Shown here: piece after piece, positions 1 to 11,404 of the stretch
Position numbering within the stretch: the first letter of the stretch is position 1
How the letters are laid out: every line of letters starts with the position of its first letter
Assembly (NCBI GenBank): GCA_946894095.1
Contig: OX335642.1
Coordinates: forward strand, 1,189,021-1,253,020
From: Incurvaria masculella
Lineage: Eukaryota > Arthropoda > Insecta > Lepidoptera > Incurvariidae
DNA length: 64,000 bases
Reading direction: 5' to 3'
Translations under genes and position numbers: made by a program
The notes under the pieces: generated by a model
The model's database searches: none
What the model saw: the letters and a program-made list of their open reading frames with translations, nothing else
What the model was told of the DNA's origin: nothing

Positions 1-708
1 AGTATGATGCCGTTTAGATTCGTGCCCTATGTAATGACATTTTTGAGCTTCATGTTTATTGAAACAGTAGAGTAAATGAGTAAACTGTGTCAATTGGTTG
101 TTATCCTACCTGTTTGCATGTATAGGTATAAAGAAAAACGTACGCTGCCGCGGATATGCATCAAGGTATGACGAGTGCCAGTCGTGATTTTAAGTCAAAT
201 GAATCGCACTGATGTAGTGACAGCCATACATATATATTTTACTTTACTTTAATTTACTTGACTAGTCTGGTTGTTTGATTTTAAATAAATATTAATAATT
301 CCGCTCAGTTTCTAAGTATTAGGAGTGCTATAATGACTGAATAATATAATAAAATAATGAATGATATAACGTAAAAACCTACATTCTGGAATATAATATT
401 CTCAAACAGTTAGTAAGTGACCTTGGCCCGTGGTCCTTAGAAAAGTTTATGTAAATGTGGATTAGAGAAGCAACGTTTGCTGGGGGTTTTCACTTCAGGT
501 GACCAGCCAGTTGAGCCATTTGATCCAGCCAACCAGAACCAGTGCAATTGTACTACTGTTGTTCGCTTTATGTTTTTGTTGTTATTTTTTTATTTAATAA
601 ACAAATTTTATTTCATTCTTTCTTTATCACGCCATTAAAAGATAAATCTATTCGTCATTAGTTGAATCTAGACTACTGTCTGATTCAGTTTTTCTTACTA
701 TTAATTTA

Positions 709-713
<5 letters not shown>

Positions 714-773
<60 letters not shown>
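714..773. repeat. (TA)n microsatellite, about 30 units
   Basis: An uninterrupted TA run of about 60 bp lies in the left arm. The matching place in the right arm (around 5250-5270) has only a short AT-rich non-repeat sequence, so the expansion happened after the inverted duplication formed. Confidence 0.95.
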
Positions 774-780
<7 letters not shown>

Positions 781-1089
781 AAAATAATGGTATCACCTGC
801 TATCCTATGTCGTATACAATCATTCAATACCATTCAGCAAGAAGAAAACGGCTCACGTTCTATTTAACTATATTAAATGCCTTCGTTTTTTCTTTGTCTT
901 GTAAGATAGACGTGTAGTCGCAACCAGTGTAAACCTGCTGAGCTGCATAATACATTTCCTAGCTAGCGAGCTTACTCTATGCAGTTATAAGCCAAATGGC
1001 GATGGTCACTGTAAATTCATATTTCCGAATAATTTGAGAGTAGGTGTAAATTCCCAAAAATAAATATAAAAATTTCTTTAGTTAAATTT

Positions 1090-2964
1090 CTCTACATCCA
1101 AACTCATCCACAAACCACTGGCTAAGCTAAACATACTAGACTAGATGCTCGATTTCCAAGCCAAACTCGAGGATGCTTAGCGCCACGCGATGAGGATGCC
1201 GACATCGACAAGGCATATACGAGCTTCGTTTCCTCACTAACGGACACTGCAGAAAAGCACTTCAGCAAAAGTCGACAGGCAGACCGCAGTAAGTTATCAG
1301 CAGAGACGTTGAGGCTCCTGGAAACAAGACGAAATATAAAACCGGAGATCTGGAGTAGTGTCGTGCACAAAAACCTCAACAAGACCATCAGCAAGTCCAT
1401 TCGCCGTGATGTTCGCCGAGAGAATATGAAGTTGGTTGGTGGTTGAGCGCATTACAGAAGAAAATCGAGGCAGTTAAGTGTTTGCCTGTTCCTTCTCTAC
1501 CGGCATAAAAAAAATTCAAAATCGAGGGAGCGGATGGGGTTGTCACTGCAAGAAATCCGGATATACTTCAGGCAATGGAAGAATTTTATATCGAATTGTA
1601 CTCCGCAGCAATTCCTACCCGAGCCCAATCAAACCAGTCGAATCTGAAATTGAAATCTCCAGACATGCAAACTTCAACAGGGACGACAGTATCAGACTCT
1701 CGCCGTCTTGGACTCCTCTTCTTGCTCAGCATAGACCGAAGGGCGCACACGTCATAGTGGCACCAGCTGACACCGTTAACTTTGTTTGCACGGAGCCCTA
1801 TATGTCTATGTAAATTGACAACCTACCCGCATCCACGAGGCAGCCCGAACCTAACCACACCTACAATCTTCGCAGCCGACGCCCGCCAGTTACCGTTTGA
1901 CGAGCCGGGCTGTCAGACGTAACTCCGGGGCAACGAACCTTCCGTCGTGGGAGGCGAAACATGTCGGCCAAGCACGGCATTGCACACCGGAAAACCGTAA
2001 GTTTTCAAAACATTATGTACAGCGACGGTGTAAATCTAAGAACATATGTTCAATGCAGTTCTCGAAAATGGTGTCGTTCCGGCTGCATGGCAAAATAGTG
2101 TCGTCGTGCTGTAGGACGAATAGGGCGAAGTTGAAAAACGATCAACCTATCTCACTTCTAAGCCACCTGTACAAGGTCTTTTCAAGAGTCATCACGAGTC
2201 GGCTGACAGAAAGGCTGGATCGGTACCAGCCCCGTGAGCCAGCTGGTTTTAGAATAGGAAACGGCACAATGGATCATATATTTACTGTGTGACAAAAGTG
2301 CAGAAGTGCGAGGAGTACAACAAGCCGCTCTTTCTAGCCTTCGTGGACTACGAGAAGGCGTTCGACTCAGTTGAAAACTCCCTCCTGAGGTGCAGAATCG
2401 CTACATCGAGGTATCGTAAATCTGTATCGGTCCGCGAAGATTACTGTGAGGCTCTATGAAAATATCTAATCCATCCACCTTGGTAAAGGCGTAAGGGGTA
2501 TGTGATCTCACCCAAGGTCTTCGCCAACGCATTGGAAAATGTGTTCAAGATGCTTGAATGGGACAAGATGGGTATCAACATTAATGGAGATTTTCTCAGC
2601 CATCTTCGCTTCGCCGATGACTTTGTTCTTCTGTCGAATTCCCGAGTTCAGCTTCAGACCATGCTGGAAGACCTTTATAAAGCATTGATATAAAATCTTT
2701 ATCGACATAGAAGTGATCGAACAGGTTGAAGAGTACGTATATCTCGGTCAAATTCTACGGCGTGGTAGACAAGAACTGACTAAGGAGTTTGAGAGACGGA
2801 TTCAACTGGGTTGGGCTTGCCTTCGGAAAGCTTAAAATTCGCTCTGTGATCTGACCTTCCACAAAATTTAAAGACCCGAATATATGACCAGTGTGTCCTT
2901 CCGGTAATGACGTACGGGTGTGAAACGTGGACTCTGACGGTCGCCGTTGTCAAAAGGTTGAAAG
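1090..2964 (+). mobile_element. RTE-like LINE remnant, reverse transcriptase region (dead)
   Basis: This is a broken open reading frame of a non-LTR retrotransposon whose pieces lie in shifted frames. In order, I can read a linker (LSAETLRLLETRR, then a run ending RRDVRRENMKLV), FYIELYS near 1590, the RT block PISLLSHLYKVFSRVITSRL and PREPAGFR around 2140-2260, the first catalytic-Asp block FVDYEKAFDSVE around 2340, the active-site block FADDFVLLSNS around 2610-2640, and YLGQI with RRIQLGWA around 2740-2820. A C-terminal block resembling CVLPVMTYGCETWTLT follows near 2900-2940. This order and the VMTYGCETW block are typical of RTE-like LINEs in insects. Stops and frameshifts rule out function. 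The 5' endonuclease part is missing, and the arm ends inside the post-RT region at 2964. Confidence 0.85.
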
Positions 2965-2969
2965 ACTTC

Positions 2970-4890
2970 CCACACTCCGCTTTTCTTTCCACGGCTGTCA
3001 GTGTAGGACGCGGTTACTCCAACGGTCTTCATCTCTTCGGCTGATGTGACCAGAGTGGTCAGTCTGAGTTCTCACCTAAATTGCCGTTTACGGCAAACCG
3101 ATCGACTGGCGTTTTCTCCAAACTCCATACAAGTTTTTACTAGATATTCTGTGGTTTTACTTCTTCAAGCTGTCAAAGTCAAACGCGGACTTCCGATTTG
3201 TATGAAAACGCGGGGTGGACGTAAACCGCAACGTCGACGTATTTACGGAAACGTTGAGTAAGCTGTCAAATCAAGCTCGGACTCGCAAATGTTAGTTCGC
3301 TTAACGCCCCCTGCGCGCGCTCTTCAATTTCTCCATACATTTGAAAACGCCAGTCGATCGGTTTGCCGTAACGCCAATTTAGGTGACAACTTAGACTACC
3401 GGCTCAGCCCACACTGCCATTTATCCACGCGGTGTCCAATATCGACTACTTTGGTACGCCGGCGGATTGCCTCGTTACGCACCATAACCCGTAGCGATAT
3501 TCCCAGCATGGTTCGCTCCATTGCTCGCTGGGCAACTTTCAACCTTTGGACAACGGCGACCGTCAGAGTCCACGTTTCATACCCGTATGTCATAACCGGG
3601 TGGACACACTGGTCATATATTCGGGTCTTTAAATGTTGTGGAAGGTCAGATCTCAGAGGGAATTTTAAGCTTTTCGAAGGCAAGTCCAACACAGTTGAAT
3701 CCGTCTCTCAAACTCCTTAGTCAGTTCTTATCAACCAAGCCGCAGAATTTGACCGAGATATACGTACTCTTCAACCTGTTCGATCACTTCTCTGTCGATA
3801 ACGATTTGTCCTTCCATCATGCCCTCGGTCGCCATGACCTTTGTTTTGTCCCGGTTCATCTTCAGACCTACCTTTACCAATGCTTTATAAAGGTCTTACA
3901 GCCTGGTCTGAAACTGAACTCGGGAATTCGACAGAAGAACAAAGTCATCGGCAAAGCGAAGATGAGTGAGAAAATCTCCATTAACATTGATACCCATGTT
4001 GTCCCATTCAAGCGTCTTGAACACATCTTCCAATGCGTTGGCGAAGAGCTTGGGTGAGATCACATACCCCTTACGCCTTTACCAAGGAGGATGGATTGGA
4101 TATTTTCATGGAGACTCACAGTCATGGTCGCGGACCGATACACATTTACGATACCTTGATGTAGCGATTCTGCACCTCAGGAGGGAGTTTTCAACTGAGT
4201 CGAAAGCCTTCTCGTAGTCCACGAAGTCTAGGAAGAGCGGCTTGTTGTACTCCTCGCACTTCAGCACCTTTTGTCTCACAGTAAATATATGATACATTGT
4301 GCCGTATCCTTTTCTAAACCTAGCTGGCTCATGAGGCTGGTACCAATCCAGCCTTTCTGTCAGCCGACCAAGAGGCTAACTTTCCGAGAGGCAGCGTTTA
4401 TCTCATAGACACTAAGCTCCGGCGGCGCACCCCTATCAGATTAGACTGGTTTGTTTGGGCTCGGGGTAGGAATTGCTACGGAGTACAATTCGACATAAAA
4501 TTCTTCCATTGCCTGAAGTATATCCGGATTTCTTGCAGTGACAACCCCATTCGCTCGCTCGATTTTTGAAATTTGTTTGCGCCGGTAGAAAAGGAACAGG
4601 CAAACACTGAACTGCCTCGATTTTCTGTTATAATTCGCTCAACCACCAATCAACTTCATATTCTCTCGGCGAATATCACGGCGAATGGACTTACTGATGG
4701 TCTTGTTGAGGTTTTTGTGCACGAGACACTACTGCGGATCTCCCGGTTTCGGCTCGTATATGCCTTGTCGATGTCGGCATCCTCATCGCGTGGCGCTAAG
4801 CATCCTCGAGTTTGGATTCGAAATACAGCATCTGGTCTGGTATGTTTAGCTTAGCCGGTGGTTTGTGGATGAGTTTAGATTTGGAGAAAT
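2970..4890 (-). mobile_element. RTE-like LINE remnant in opposite orientation, interrupted by a MITE
   Basis: This is the minus-strand twin of the LINE at 1090-2964. Minus-strand reading gives EEYNKPLFLDFVDYEKAFDS (around 4180-4250), the RT active-site region around 3960, then LKTRIYDQCVHPVMTYGYE and VVDIGHRVDKWQ (3396-3692). The post-RT frame then stops at the MITE (3053-3405) and resumes on its other side as SRRDEDRWSNRVL and WKEKRSVG (about 3050 down to 2975). This copy therefore extends further towards the 3' end than the left copy. Relative to the left copy it has lost about 500 nt of the N-terminal RT region near 4380-4440. Many stops make it non-functional. Confidence 0.8.
3053..3405. 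mobile_element. Foldback MITE (family K), copy 1
   Basis: The element has imperfect terminal inverted repeats of about 65 nt. The left end reads AGTCTGAGTTCTCACCTAAA and the right end, reverse complemented, reads AGTCTAAGTTGTCACCTAAA; both run on through GCGTTACGGCAAACCGATCG-type sequence. It interrupts the post-RT reading frame of the minus-strand LINE, whose protein motifs continue on both sides. A second copy lies at 37576-37924. No clear target duplication could be fixed, so the superfamily is unknown. It carries no coding capacity. Confidence 0.8.
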
Positions 4891-5934
4891 TTAATTAAAG
4901 TCCAGCCTTTTTCTAAGACACTAACTAATTCATTGTTCCGATACCGAAATTTTGATATTTATACTTGGGAATTTAAACGTACTCTCGAATTGTTCGGAAA
5001 TATGGATTTACAATGACCATCGCCATTTGGCTTACAACTTCATAGAGTAAGCTCGCTAGCTAGGAAATGTGTTATGCAGCTCAGCAGGTTTACACTGATT
5101 GTGACTACACATCTGCCTTAAAAGACAAAGAAAAAGCGAAGGCATTTAATATAGTTAAAAAGAACGTGAGCCGTTTTCGCCTCGCTGAATGGTCCATAGG
5201 AATTTTATGTTTGTGTACGACATATGATAGCAGGTGATACCATTAATTTTAGTATTAAAGATATAATAGTAAGAAAAACTTAATCAGACGGTAGTGTAGA
5301 TTCAACTGATGACGAATAGATTTATCTTTTAATGGCGTGATAAAGAATGAAAGCAATAAAATTTGTTTATTAAATAAAAAAATAACAACAAAAACATAAA
5401 TCGAACAACAGTAGTACATTGCACTGGTTCTGGTTGGCTGGATCAACTGGCTCAACTGGCTGGTCACCTGAAGTGAAAACCCCCAGCAAACTTGCTTCTC
5501 TAATCCACATTTACACAAACTTTTCTAAGGACCACGGACTAAGGTCACTTACTAACTGTTTGAGAATATTATATTCCAGAGTGTAGGTTTTTACGTTATA
5601 TCACGAATAGCACTCCTAATACTTAGAAACTGAGCGGAATTATGAATATTTATTTAAAATCAAACAACCAGACTAGTCAAGTAAATTAAAGTAAAGTAAA
5701 ATATTTATGTATGGCTGTCACTACATCAGTGCGATTCATTTGACTTAAAATCACGACTGGCACTCGTCATACCTTGATGCATCTCCGCGGCAGCGTACGT
5801 TTTTCTTTATACCTATACATGCAAACAGGTAGGATAACAACCAATTGACACAGTTTACTCATTTACTCTACTGTTTCAATAAACATGAAGCTCAAAAATT
5901 TCATTACATAGGGCACGAATCTAAACGGCATCAT
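3536..5934 (-). repeat. Right arm of the ~6 kb inverted duplication
   Basis: This is the reverse-complement partner of 4-2964. The inner join is sharp: the arms match up to GGTTGAAAG (2964 on the left, 3536 on the right) and then part. The right arm lacks the long TA microsatellite found at 714-773 in the left arm and has many single-base differences. The outer match ends near 5934, where the flanking sequence (AAATCTGTGCG) no longer pairs. Confidence 0.9.
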
Positions 5935-6164
5935 AAATCTGTGCGAATGGAAAGACAAACATTTGACTATTTTACCCTCATTATTTCAAAACATATAATG
6001 TGTGCAAATGTCAGTGCGTATAGGTTTCGACTTATGTCATGGTTGGTGGTACTCATTTTACGTCTATTCTAAACGATAACATGATTTTTTTCATTATTGA
6101 ATACAAAAAACTAATAAGTCCATAGTCGACCCCTGTACCCTTTTTTGCCAAAATAAACGAGGCG

Positions 6165-6690
6165 CAGCAATGTCAGGGTATGGATTTTATCTTGATGCCA
6201 TGATTGGGACTGATTGCCCCCCTGAATTTAGCGACTACATGAGATTTTCTCAAACCGAAGATTTTTCTTCGTTTCCTTTGAGGCGGCTGACAACAGGGTT
6301 TTACCAGGCTGATGACAGGCAACCTTATATTTTTAACAATGGCACATTTCGAGCTATCGTTCTGCACAAATTTCATCGAGAAATCAAATGAGGTAAATGA
6401 CCCCATTTTTTGGCCTCATTCAACTTGGCTGACCATGGAACCTTCCAGGGTGGGGGGAGGCAACCTGTGCGGGTTCTCATCTCCTAAGGCATATCTTTCA
6501 CTGCATATACTTTTCTATGTGAAATCTTATGAGATAATTTTGGGTCAAAATAGAGGTTTTAAACCCGAAAAAAAACATGGTTTTACCAGGTTACGGAATG
6601 GCAACCTGTTATGAACTGATGTTTCCAAGTGTTTTCTTTCACTGCAATACATGTCTGTAGAGAAATCGAGTGAGGTAAGATTTTATGCAA
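6165..6690. repeat. Degenerate tandem repeat, 141-bp period, 3-4 units
   Basis: GGCAACCT-type marks sit at 6318, 6459 and 6600, exactly 141 bp apart. Around them recur TTTTACCAGG, a TTTCACTGCA block and AAATC-A-TGAGGTAA. An earlier, more decayed unit lies at 6165-6298 (ACATGAGATTTTCTCAAACC). I see no coding frame that persists across units. Confidence 0.65.
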
Positions 6691-8250
6691 TGGGAGCTTG
6701 GTCTACTAGTAATAATGGTTATGCAGATGTCTCTGCAACTACGTATGATTTCTGGGGTTTCTGGGGAATAACATGGGGACAGCTTGAATGATTTGGTGAA
6801 CTGTCCTGCCCTATTATTAAAAAGCATGTTTAATTACTTGAGTGAATATTACAATTTAAATAATAATAATCCTACTTAATATGATGATTATTATTTCAGT
6901 TGTCATGCTGAAAGAATGAACGTAATTCTTACCTTCTTTAATCAGAGTGATTACACAGGGAATATTTAACGCAAACGTTACGCCAGGATAAAGCAGATGC
7001 AAGAACGTTTAATCAACGAACAACCTTTGTTCAAACACCGTCTGTTATGAGTGAAATATATTTATAGGCCCGAAGTTTAGGGGAATGAAAAAGTTAATTC
7101 TTATTTAATGTGAATCGTGATCTAATATAGCAGAGTACAGCAAGAACTTTTCGGTAGTTATGTTACTCTGGTAATGTTTACGGAGTACAATTGCAATGAT
7201 TACTGTAGTTTCGCCGAATGAATATTTTAAGTATCAAGTAAATATTACAGTATTTTTGAGGGGTTAGATTTCTACGTGGCAAAGATGGTAATGTATTAAT
7301 GCTGGCAGCTGTTTAATTCGGAGGCCTCAGATAGTATAATACAAATTGACTTCAATTTAGTTTAATTTGAAATGTGGCAAAATATATGAATTATGATTGG
7401 TCGACTACATATTTTTTCAAATCATTCAAAATCAAAAATCAACAATTAGGTTCGTCGCATCGGCGAAGCAAAAGAAGTATGCTACCGAAAGATGGTGGTT
7501 TTACCATGTTACTTACCATGGTAAGTAACTCGCTGGGTAAACAGTCGAATAAGGGATTGAAGCTAACGTTTAGTTTCATTTCAGTTTACTTAGCCGAATA
7601 ACACTTCGTTTGATAGTTGGTATGGTACAAAATACCACTAAAAGTTATATTTAATCACTTTCTTGCCTGTTCACCTGCTAATCACCGGGCCAGTTAACTC
7701 ACCATGGTAAACCCCAGGGCATGGATGGCTAACGCCTCACCTACCGTTATGATACTTGCCCAACAACCCGCATTTGACGTGTCATCTTAAATAGTGTAGT
7801 AGAAAACCTCATTAAAATCTGACCAGTAATTTACGAGATATTCATTTTAATACTGTCGTAAATGATTTTCCATACATAAATTACCTTTTGACCGATGCAA
7901 AAATTAGAAAAAACATTAAATATGTGTTCAAAAATGATCTACTGTCGTTTACATCCTGCATAGGTATGTCAATCAGTTACTCAACGTGTCAGCAGGGATA
8001 CTAATTTATTCTACGATACATATGTGTACTCTTGACTAGTAGGTAGGGCGCAAGAAGTAAGGGGTGCGAGCGGGCGCGAGGGGAGCTGACGTCCGAGGGA
8101 AAATGACTAGATTCGTCTTGTGTGTCGTGCCTTAGTAAACCTCGACAGTTCAGGGCCAGTCTATAAACGCTCATTTTTGTTAATATGGACACAGAAGGCA
8201 AACGTAGTTTATTTTGAGAGGATTTTAGAAATCTCGCTCCCAATTTACAG
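6691..8250. other. AT-rich stretch without recognisable gene
   Basis: No repeat family seen elsewhere in the window is recognisable here, and no frame is longer than about 75 codons. A perfect 22-nt palindrome (7508-7529) is the only structured feature. The short open frames lack splice context or protein motifs I recognise. Confidence 0.5.
7508..7529. repeat. Perfect 22-nt palindrome
   Basis: The arms are GTTACTTACCA and its exact reverse complement TGGTAAGTAAC, with no spacer. Function is unknown; it could be a protein-binding site or chance, and a similar TTACCATGGTAA-like core recurs near 7700. Confidence 0.7.
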
Positions 8251-8252
8251 TA

Positions 8253-8539
8253 AAAAAACTGGCCAAGTGCGAGTCGAACTCGCACACGTACCATCGTACA
8301 AGATTAAACACAAAAACATCAGGTTTTTTGTATGGGACCCCCCTTTAATTTTTAATATTTTTTAATTTTGCCTATTTTTTGTTATTGCGGCAAAATAAAT
8401 ACACACTCTGTGAACATTTTAGCTGCCTACCTATTACGGTTCATAAGATACAGCCTTGTGACGGACGGACGGACGGACGGACATCGGAGACTTAGTAATA
8501 GGGTTCCATTTTCACCCTTTGGGTACAGAACCCTAAAAA
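8253..8539 (+). mobile_element. CGAG element, full copy (lepidopteran interspersed repeat)
   Basis: The left end is ACTGGCCAAGTGCGAGTCG and the right end is GGGTACAGAACCCTAAAAA. Between them are the conserved blocks TATTGCGGCAAAATAAATAC, TACCTATTACGGTTCATAAG and a (GACG)n run before GGAGACTTAGTAATAGGG. The two ends carry related GGTTCCGTACC/GGTACGGAACC motifs in inverted orientation. This is a very common short non-autonomous repeat in moths and butterflies. I cannot tell from sequence alone whether it is SINE-like or Helitron-like. Confidence 0.85.
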
Positions 8540-9590
8540 GTATATTATAAATTCGAAAGTGTGATTGTTGATCTTTCACAAAGCAAAGGAGCAATGTACG
8601 TCATAGGTCGGAGAGTGACATATTATCGCCAATTTCCTGCAGATACAGTAATTTTGTTAAAATTCGTCGTTTGAATGAATGCTAGCAAGTAACAGGTTTT
8701 GAATTTATTGAAATACTTGAATATTCTTAGTAAGTAGTACTACATAAGAATGTTTTTTTAGCAGTTTAATTCAATTTATGACTTCAATAACTTCTAGGCT
8801 GTGTGAATGGAAAAATTAAATTGATCAAAGTTAAACCATTAGTCTAGGGTCTATTTGAACAACCTCAGCAATAGACGACTTATACAATATTTTCTTCTCA
8901 TTAAATGCATTTAAGGGTCTGATAACAGCCGATTGCGTTCACTTTGAAAAGGACGTAAGTAAAATAAGATTTATTTTTATTTAAAAATAACAACAACGAA
9001 TTTCGACATTGAAAAAAGTCATTATATAGATGGATGGTCTAGCTATAATTGAAAGATAAAACTGTAAGAGTCTGAAGTTTCGTGTTCTCAAATTAGACAA
9101 ATCCATTTTGAAATATGAGCGTCTGATATAGGTTTTAATGTAGCTAGACTTTAATGCATCTTTCCTCTTTTTGTAATTCCAATATTAGTAGTAGTTAATT
9201 TAAAAAATAATAAAATATTGTTTTACGTACGCCCTTATGCAATCAGGTGTTATCACGCTCTTAACAATTAAAAATACGCGGCAATGTAGTCTGAACAAGC
9301 GTATAAAATATCTACCATTGTGTTGCAATTGAAAATATTTACAATAATATTAAATTATTTAAATAACACTTAAATACGTAAATAACTGCCAAGCATAGTA
9401 ATAAAGGCTCCGTATTCGTTGTTTTTTTTTAATTGTACTAAATACTGGAAAATAAATGTGAATTAATTAAATGTGAAGTCTTGTTCCAATACTTACATTG
9501 AGAGCAAATAAAATAACGTCAAATGAAATAATTCGCATGGAGGAAATTAGGAAACTGAAACGGAACTGAAGCTGAACTAAATCTAAACTG
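8540..9590. other. AT-rich stretch, nothing recognised
   Basis: No frames, tandem repeats or shared repeat families were recognised. Base composition is strongly AT-rich throughout. Confidence 0.5.
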
Positions 9591-9599
9591 AAACCATAA

Positions 9600-9860
9600 A
9601 TAAAATTTCCGCGCCTAGTCATACCGACTTTTGCGCATCACTAGCGCGCAGCAGATGAGTCGTTTAAGAAATCCTATTACCGCGTCCACACCCTCATTTA
9701 TCCTTTTCATGGGGAAGTCGAGCGCCCCCTCCCAACGCCTCCCCGCCCAGCCCGCTCCAGCCCGCTCCAGCCCGCTGACCGCAACACGAAAAAATCGGAG
9801 AAATGCGTGCTGAACTCGAGGTCCTGCTTATCGCTCGCACGGAATCTCCATAGAAAAGCG
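9600..9860. other. GC-rich island with short tandem CAGCCCGCTC repeats
   Basis: This stretch is markedly GC- and CpG-rich (TTCCGCGCC, GAGCGCCCCCTCCC) within AT-rich DNA, and holds three near-tandem copies of CAGCCCGCTC around 9745-9778. It could be a regulatory or exon-adjacent region. The only frame of note (60 codons from 9631) has no recognisable motif. Confidence 0.35.
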
Positions 9861-9953
9861 GACGGAACTTACGCGATCCAGAGGTTATTTTTCCATGTGT
9901 AATTTCAGCGTGTATTATACCTGAAACAAATGAGGCTCTGTAGTAGGTATATT

Positions 9954-10365
9954 GAGCGGCTCGTAGCCTAGTGGCGCGGGGACCGGCCTAGCGTACCAGA
10001 GACCTGGGTTCAATACCGACATGCACCACTGTCTTTCTCTTTCCGAGTTAGATAAGTGTATTTCGTTACGAATGCGAGCTGCTCCATGGTTCGGAATCCA
10101 TTTAAAACTGTAGGTCCCCTCCCCCTACTAGGTGGTAGGGTTTATGCCCGCCCGGTTGGTACCATCGCATTGGATGAAAAGATGGTCGAAGCGGCAATGA
10201 AAAATTGTCCGTGTTTTCCATCCAGTTTAATGTAGCCGTGCTCAGAAAGGGAAGGTCCTGGCATGGCACCAAATTCCTTCGGGAATGAGGTGTATTGAGC
10301 TAATAGCATAACGGTAGTTGTGTAGTATTAGCCATCCATGTCAGGTCCAATAAAAAAAAATACAA
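9954..10365 (+). mobile_element. T5-SINE copy with a tRNA-derived head (near full length)
   Basis: The head is tRNA-like, with an A-box-like GTAGCCTAGTGG near 9963 and a B-box-like GGGTTCAATACC at 10006-10017, the internal promoter elements used by RNA polymerase III. The body follows: CATGGTTCGGAATCCATTTA, AACTGTAGGTCCCC, CTAGGTGGTAGGGTTTATGC, GGTACCATCGCATTGGATGA and AGCGGCAATGAAAAATTGTC. The 3' part is GGTCCTGGCATGGCACC and TTAGCCATCCATGTC, then an A-rich tail. The body matches the 5S-headed copies at 10901 and 17588, so head and body are separable modules. Confidence 0.85.
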
Positions 10366-10900
10366 AAACGAAAATAATAAGTAAGGGGTAATTTCACTAT
10401 GGTAAATGGGTGTTCATCTCAAGAATTGTTTTGTAATATTTACTAACTGGCTTACAAAAAAGTATCACACAAATAAAATATACACTTGCATTATAACATT
10501 GGCTGATGAAAAATCCCACAAGTAGCGAGCACTTCATCTGCTAGCAGAATTTAAAACAGACTATACATTCTTATTTGAAATAGCAAACAAAAGACCAATT
10601 AATATTATTATAACGAAGAAATCACATTAACTGACCAAAAATGAGTGACGAGAAAAAAAGAAAACTGCACAACTCGTTACCTATTCTATTTTTCCTGAAT
10701 CACGCAAGTTAATCGGATCATGTCCTAAATAAGAATTAGTTCCTTTCATCATTTGCCGCTAACGAAAATAGTTCAGCAACAAATATAGGACAGGCCGACT
10801 TTTAAGGTGGAAATATCTGTCAATTCAAAATAACCCTGCTGTACTGAGGGCATATCTTAATCGGTTACTAGTTGTCAGTTCTAGTGTCAGGTTGGTTATT
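10366..10900. other. AT-rich stretch, nothing recognised
   Basis: No repeat family seen elsewhere in the window and no motif-bearing frame was found. Confidence 0.45.
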
Positions 10901-11278
10901 GTCAGCCTCGGTAGCCCAGTGGGGCGACGCCTTGCGATTCGATGAGCTGGGTAAGCACCTCTGAGCGCGGTTGGGTTCTGGATGGGTGACCATTTGGCTG
11001 GCATGGCTGGCCATGGTTCGGATTCCACGTAAAACTGTAGGTCCCCTTCCTTACTTACTAGGTGGTAGGGTTAATCCCGCCCGTGTTGATACCATCGCAT
11101 TGAATGAACTATGGTCGAAGCGGCAATGCAAATTGTCCGTGTTTTCCATTCAGTTCAATGTAGCCGAGCAATATAAGGAATGTCCCGGGTAGGCCACCTA
11201 GTTCCCAGGTGGTGTGTTAGGCTAATATTTGACATTCAGTTTGGTATGATCCATCCATGTCCAGTTACATAAAAAAAG
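10901..11278 (+). mobile_element. T5-SINE copy with a 5S-rRNA-like head
   Basis: The copy begins TCAGCCTCGGTAGCCCAGTG, which still resembles an A-box. It then runs into a 5S rRNA-like block (AAGCACCTCTGAGCGCGGTT, then GGTTCTGGATGGGTGACC, about 10952-10990). The latter matches the conserved TTGGATGGGTGACC of eukaryotic 5S rRNA. The body and tail after 11010 (GTTCGGATTCCACGTAAAAC onward, ending CATCCATGTCCAGTTACATA plus A-run) are the same as in the tRNA-headed copy at 9954. Confidence 0.85.
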
Positions 11279-11404
11279 AAATTTCATATTTCAAGTTCGT
11301 TATTCATTAGAGCATTTTTTTTTCAAGTATACAATACTACATTGTAATGCTATAGAATACGTCCTTTTTTTTAGTATACTGATCACACAGTTTTTAATAC
11401 ATAT

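Larger units (their letters stand above)
4..2964 (+). repeat. Left arm of a ~6 kb inverted duplication
   Basis: This stretch reappears in reverse complement at 3536-5934. By eye, matching parts differ by only a few bases per hundred; for example the start of the window (ATGATGCCGTTTAG) is mirrored by CTAAACGGCATCAT ending at 5934. The arm holds an AT-rich outer part (to about 1085) and a decayed RTE-like LINE (about 1090-2964). It is about 560 nt longer than its partner because LINE sequence between roughly 1640 and 2195 is replaced by about 65 nt in the other arm. The outer limit is at or just beyond the window edge. Confidence 0.9.

Noticed and set aside
648..833. Open frame with a long Ile-Tyr run (minus strand)
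   Set aside because: It is the translation of a TA microsatellite.
1..5935. Inverted repeat as a sequencing or assembly hairpin artefact
   Set aside because: The arms differ by many substitutions, a 560-nt length difference and a microsatellite, which an artefactual read-back would not show. Read data would still be the final proof.
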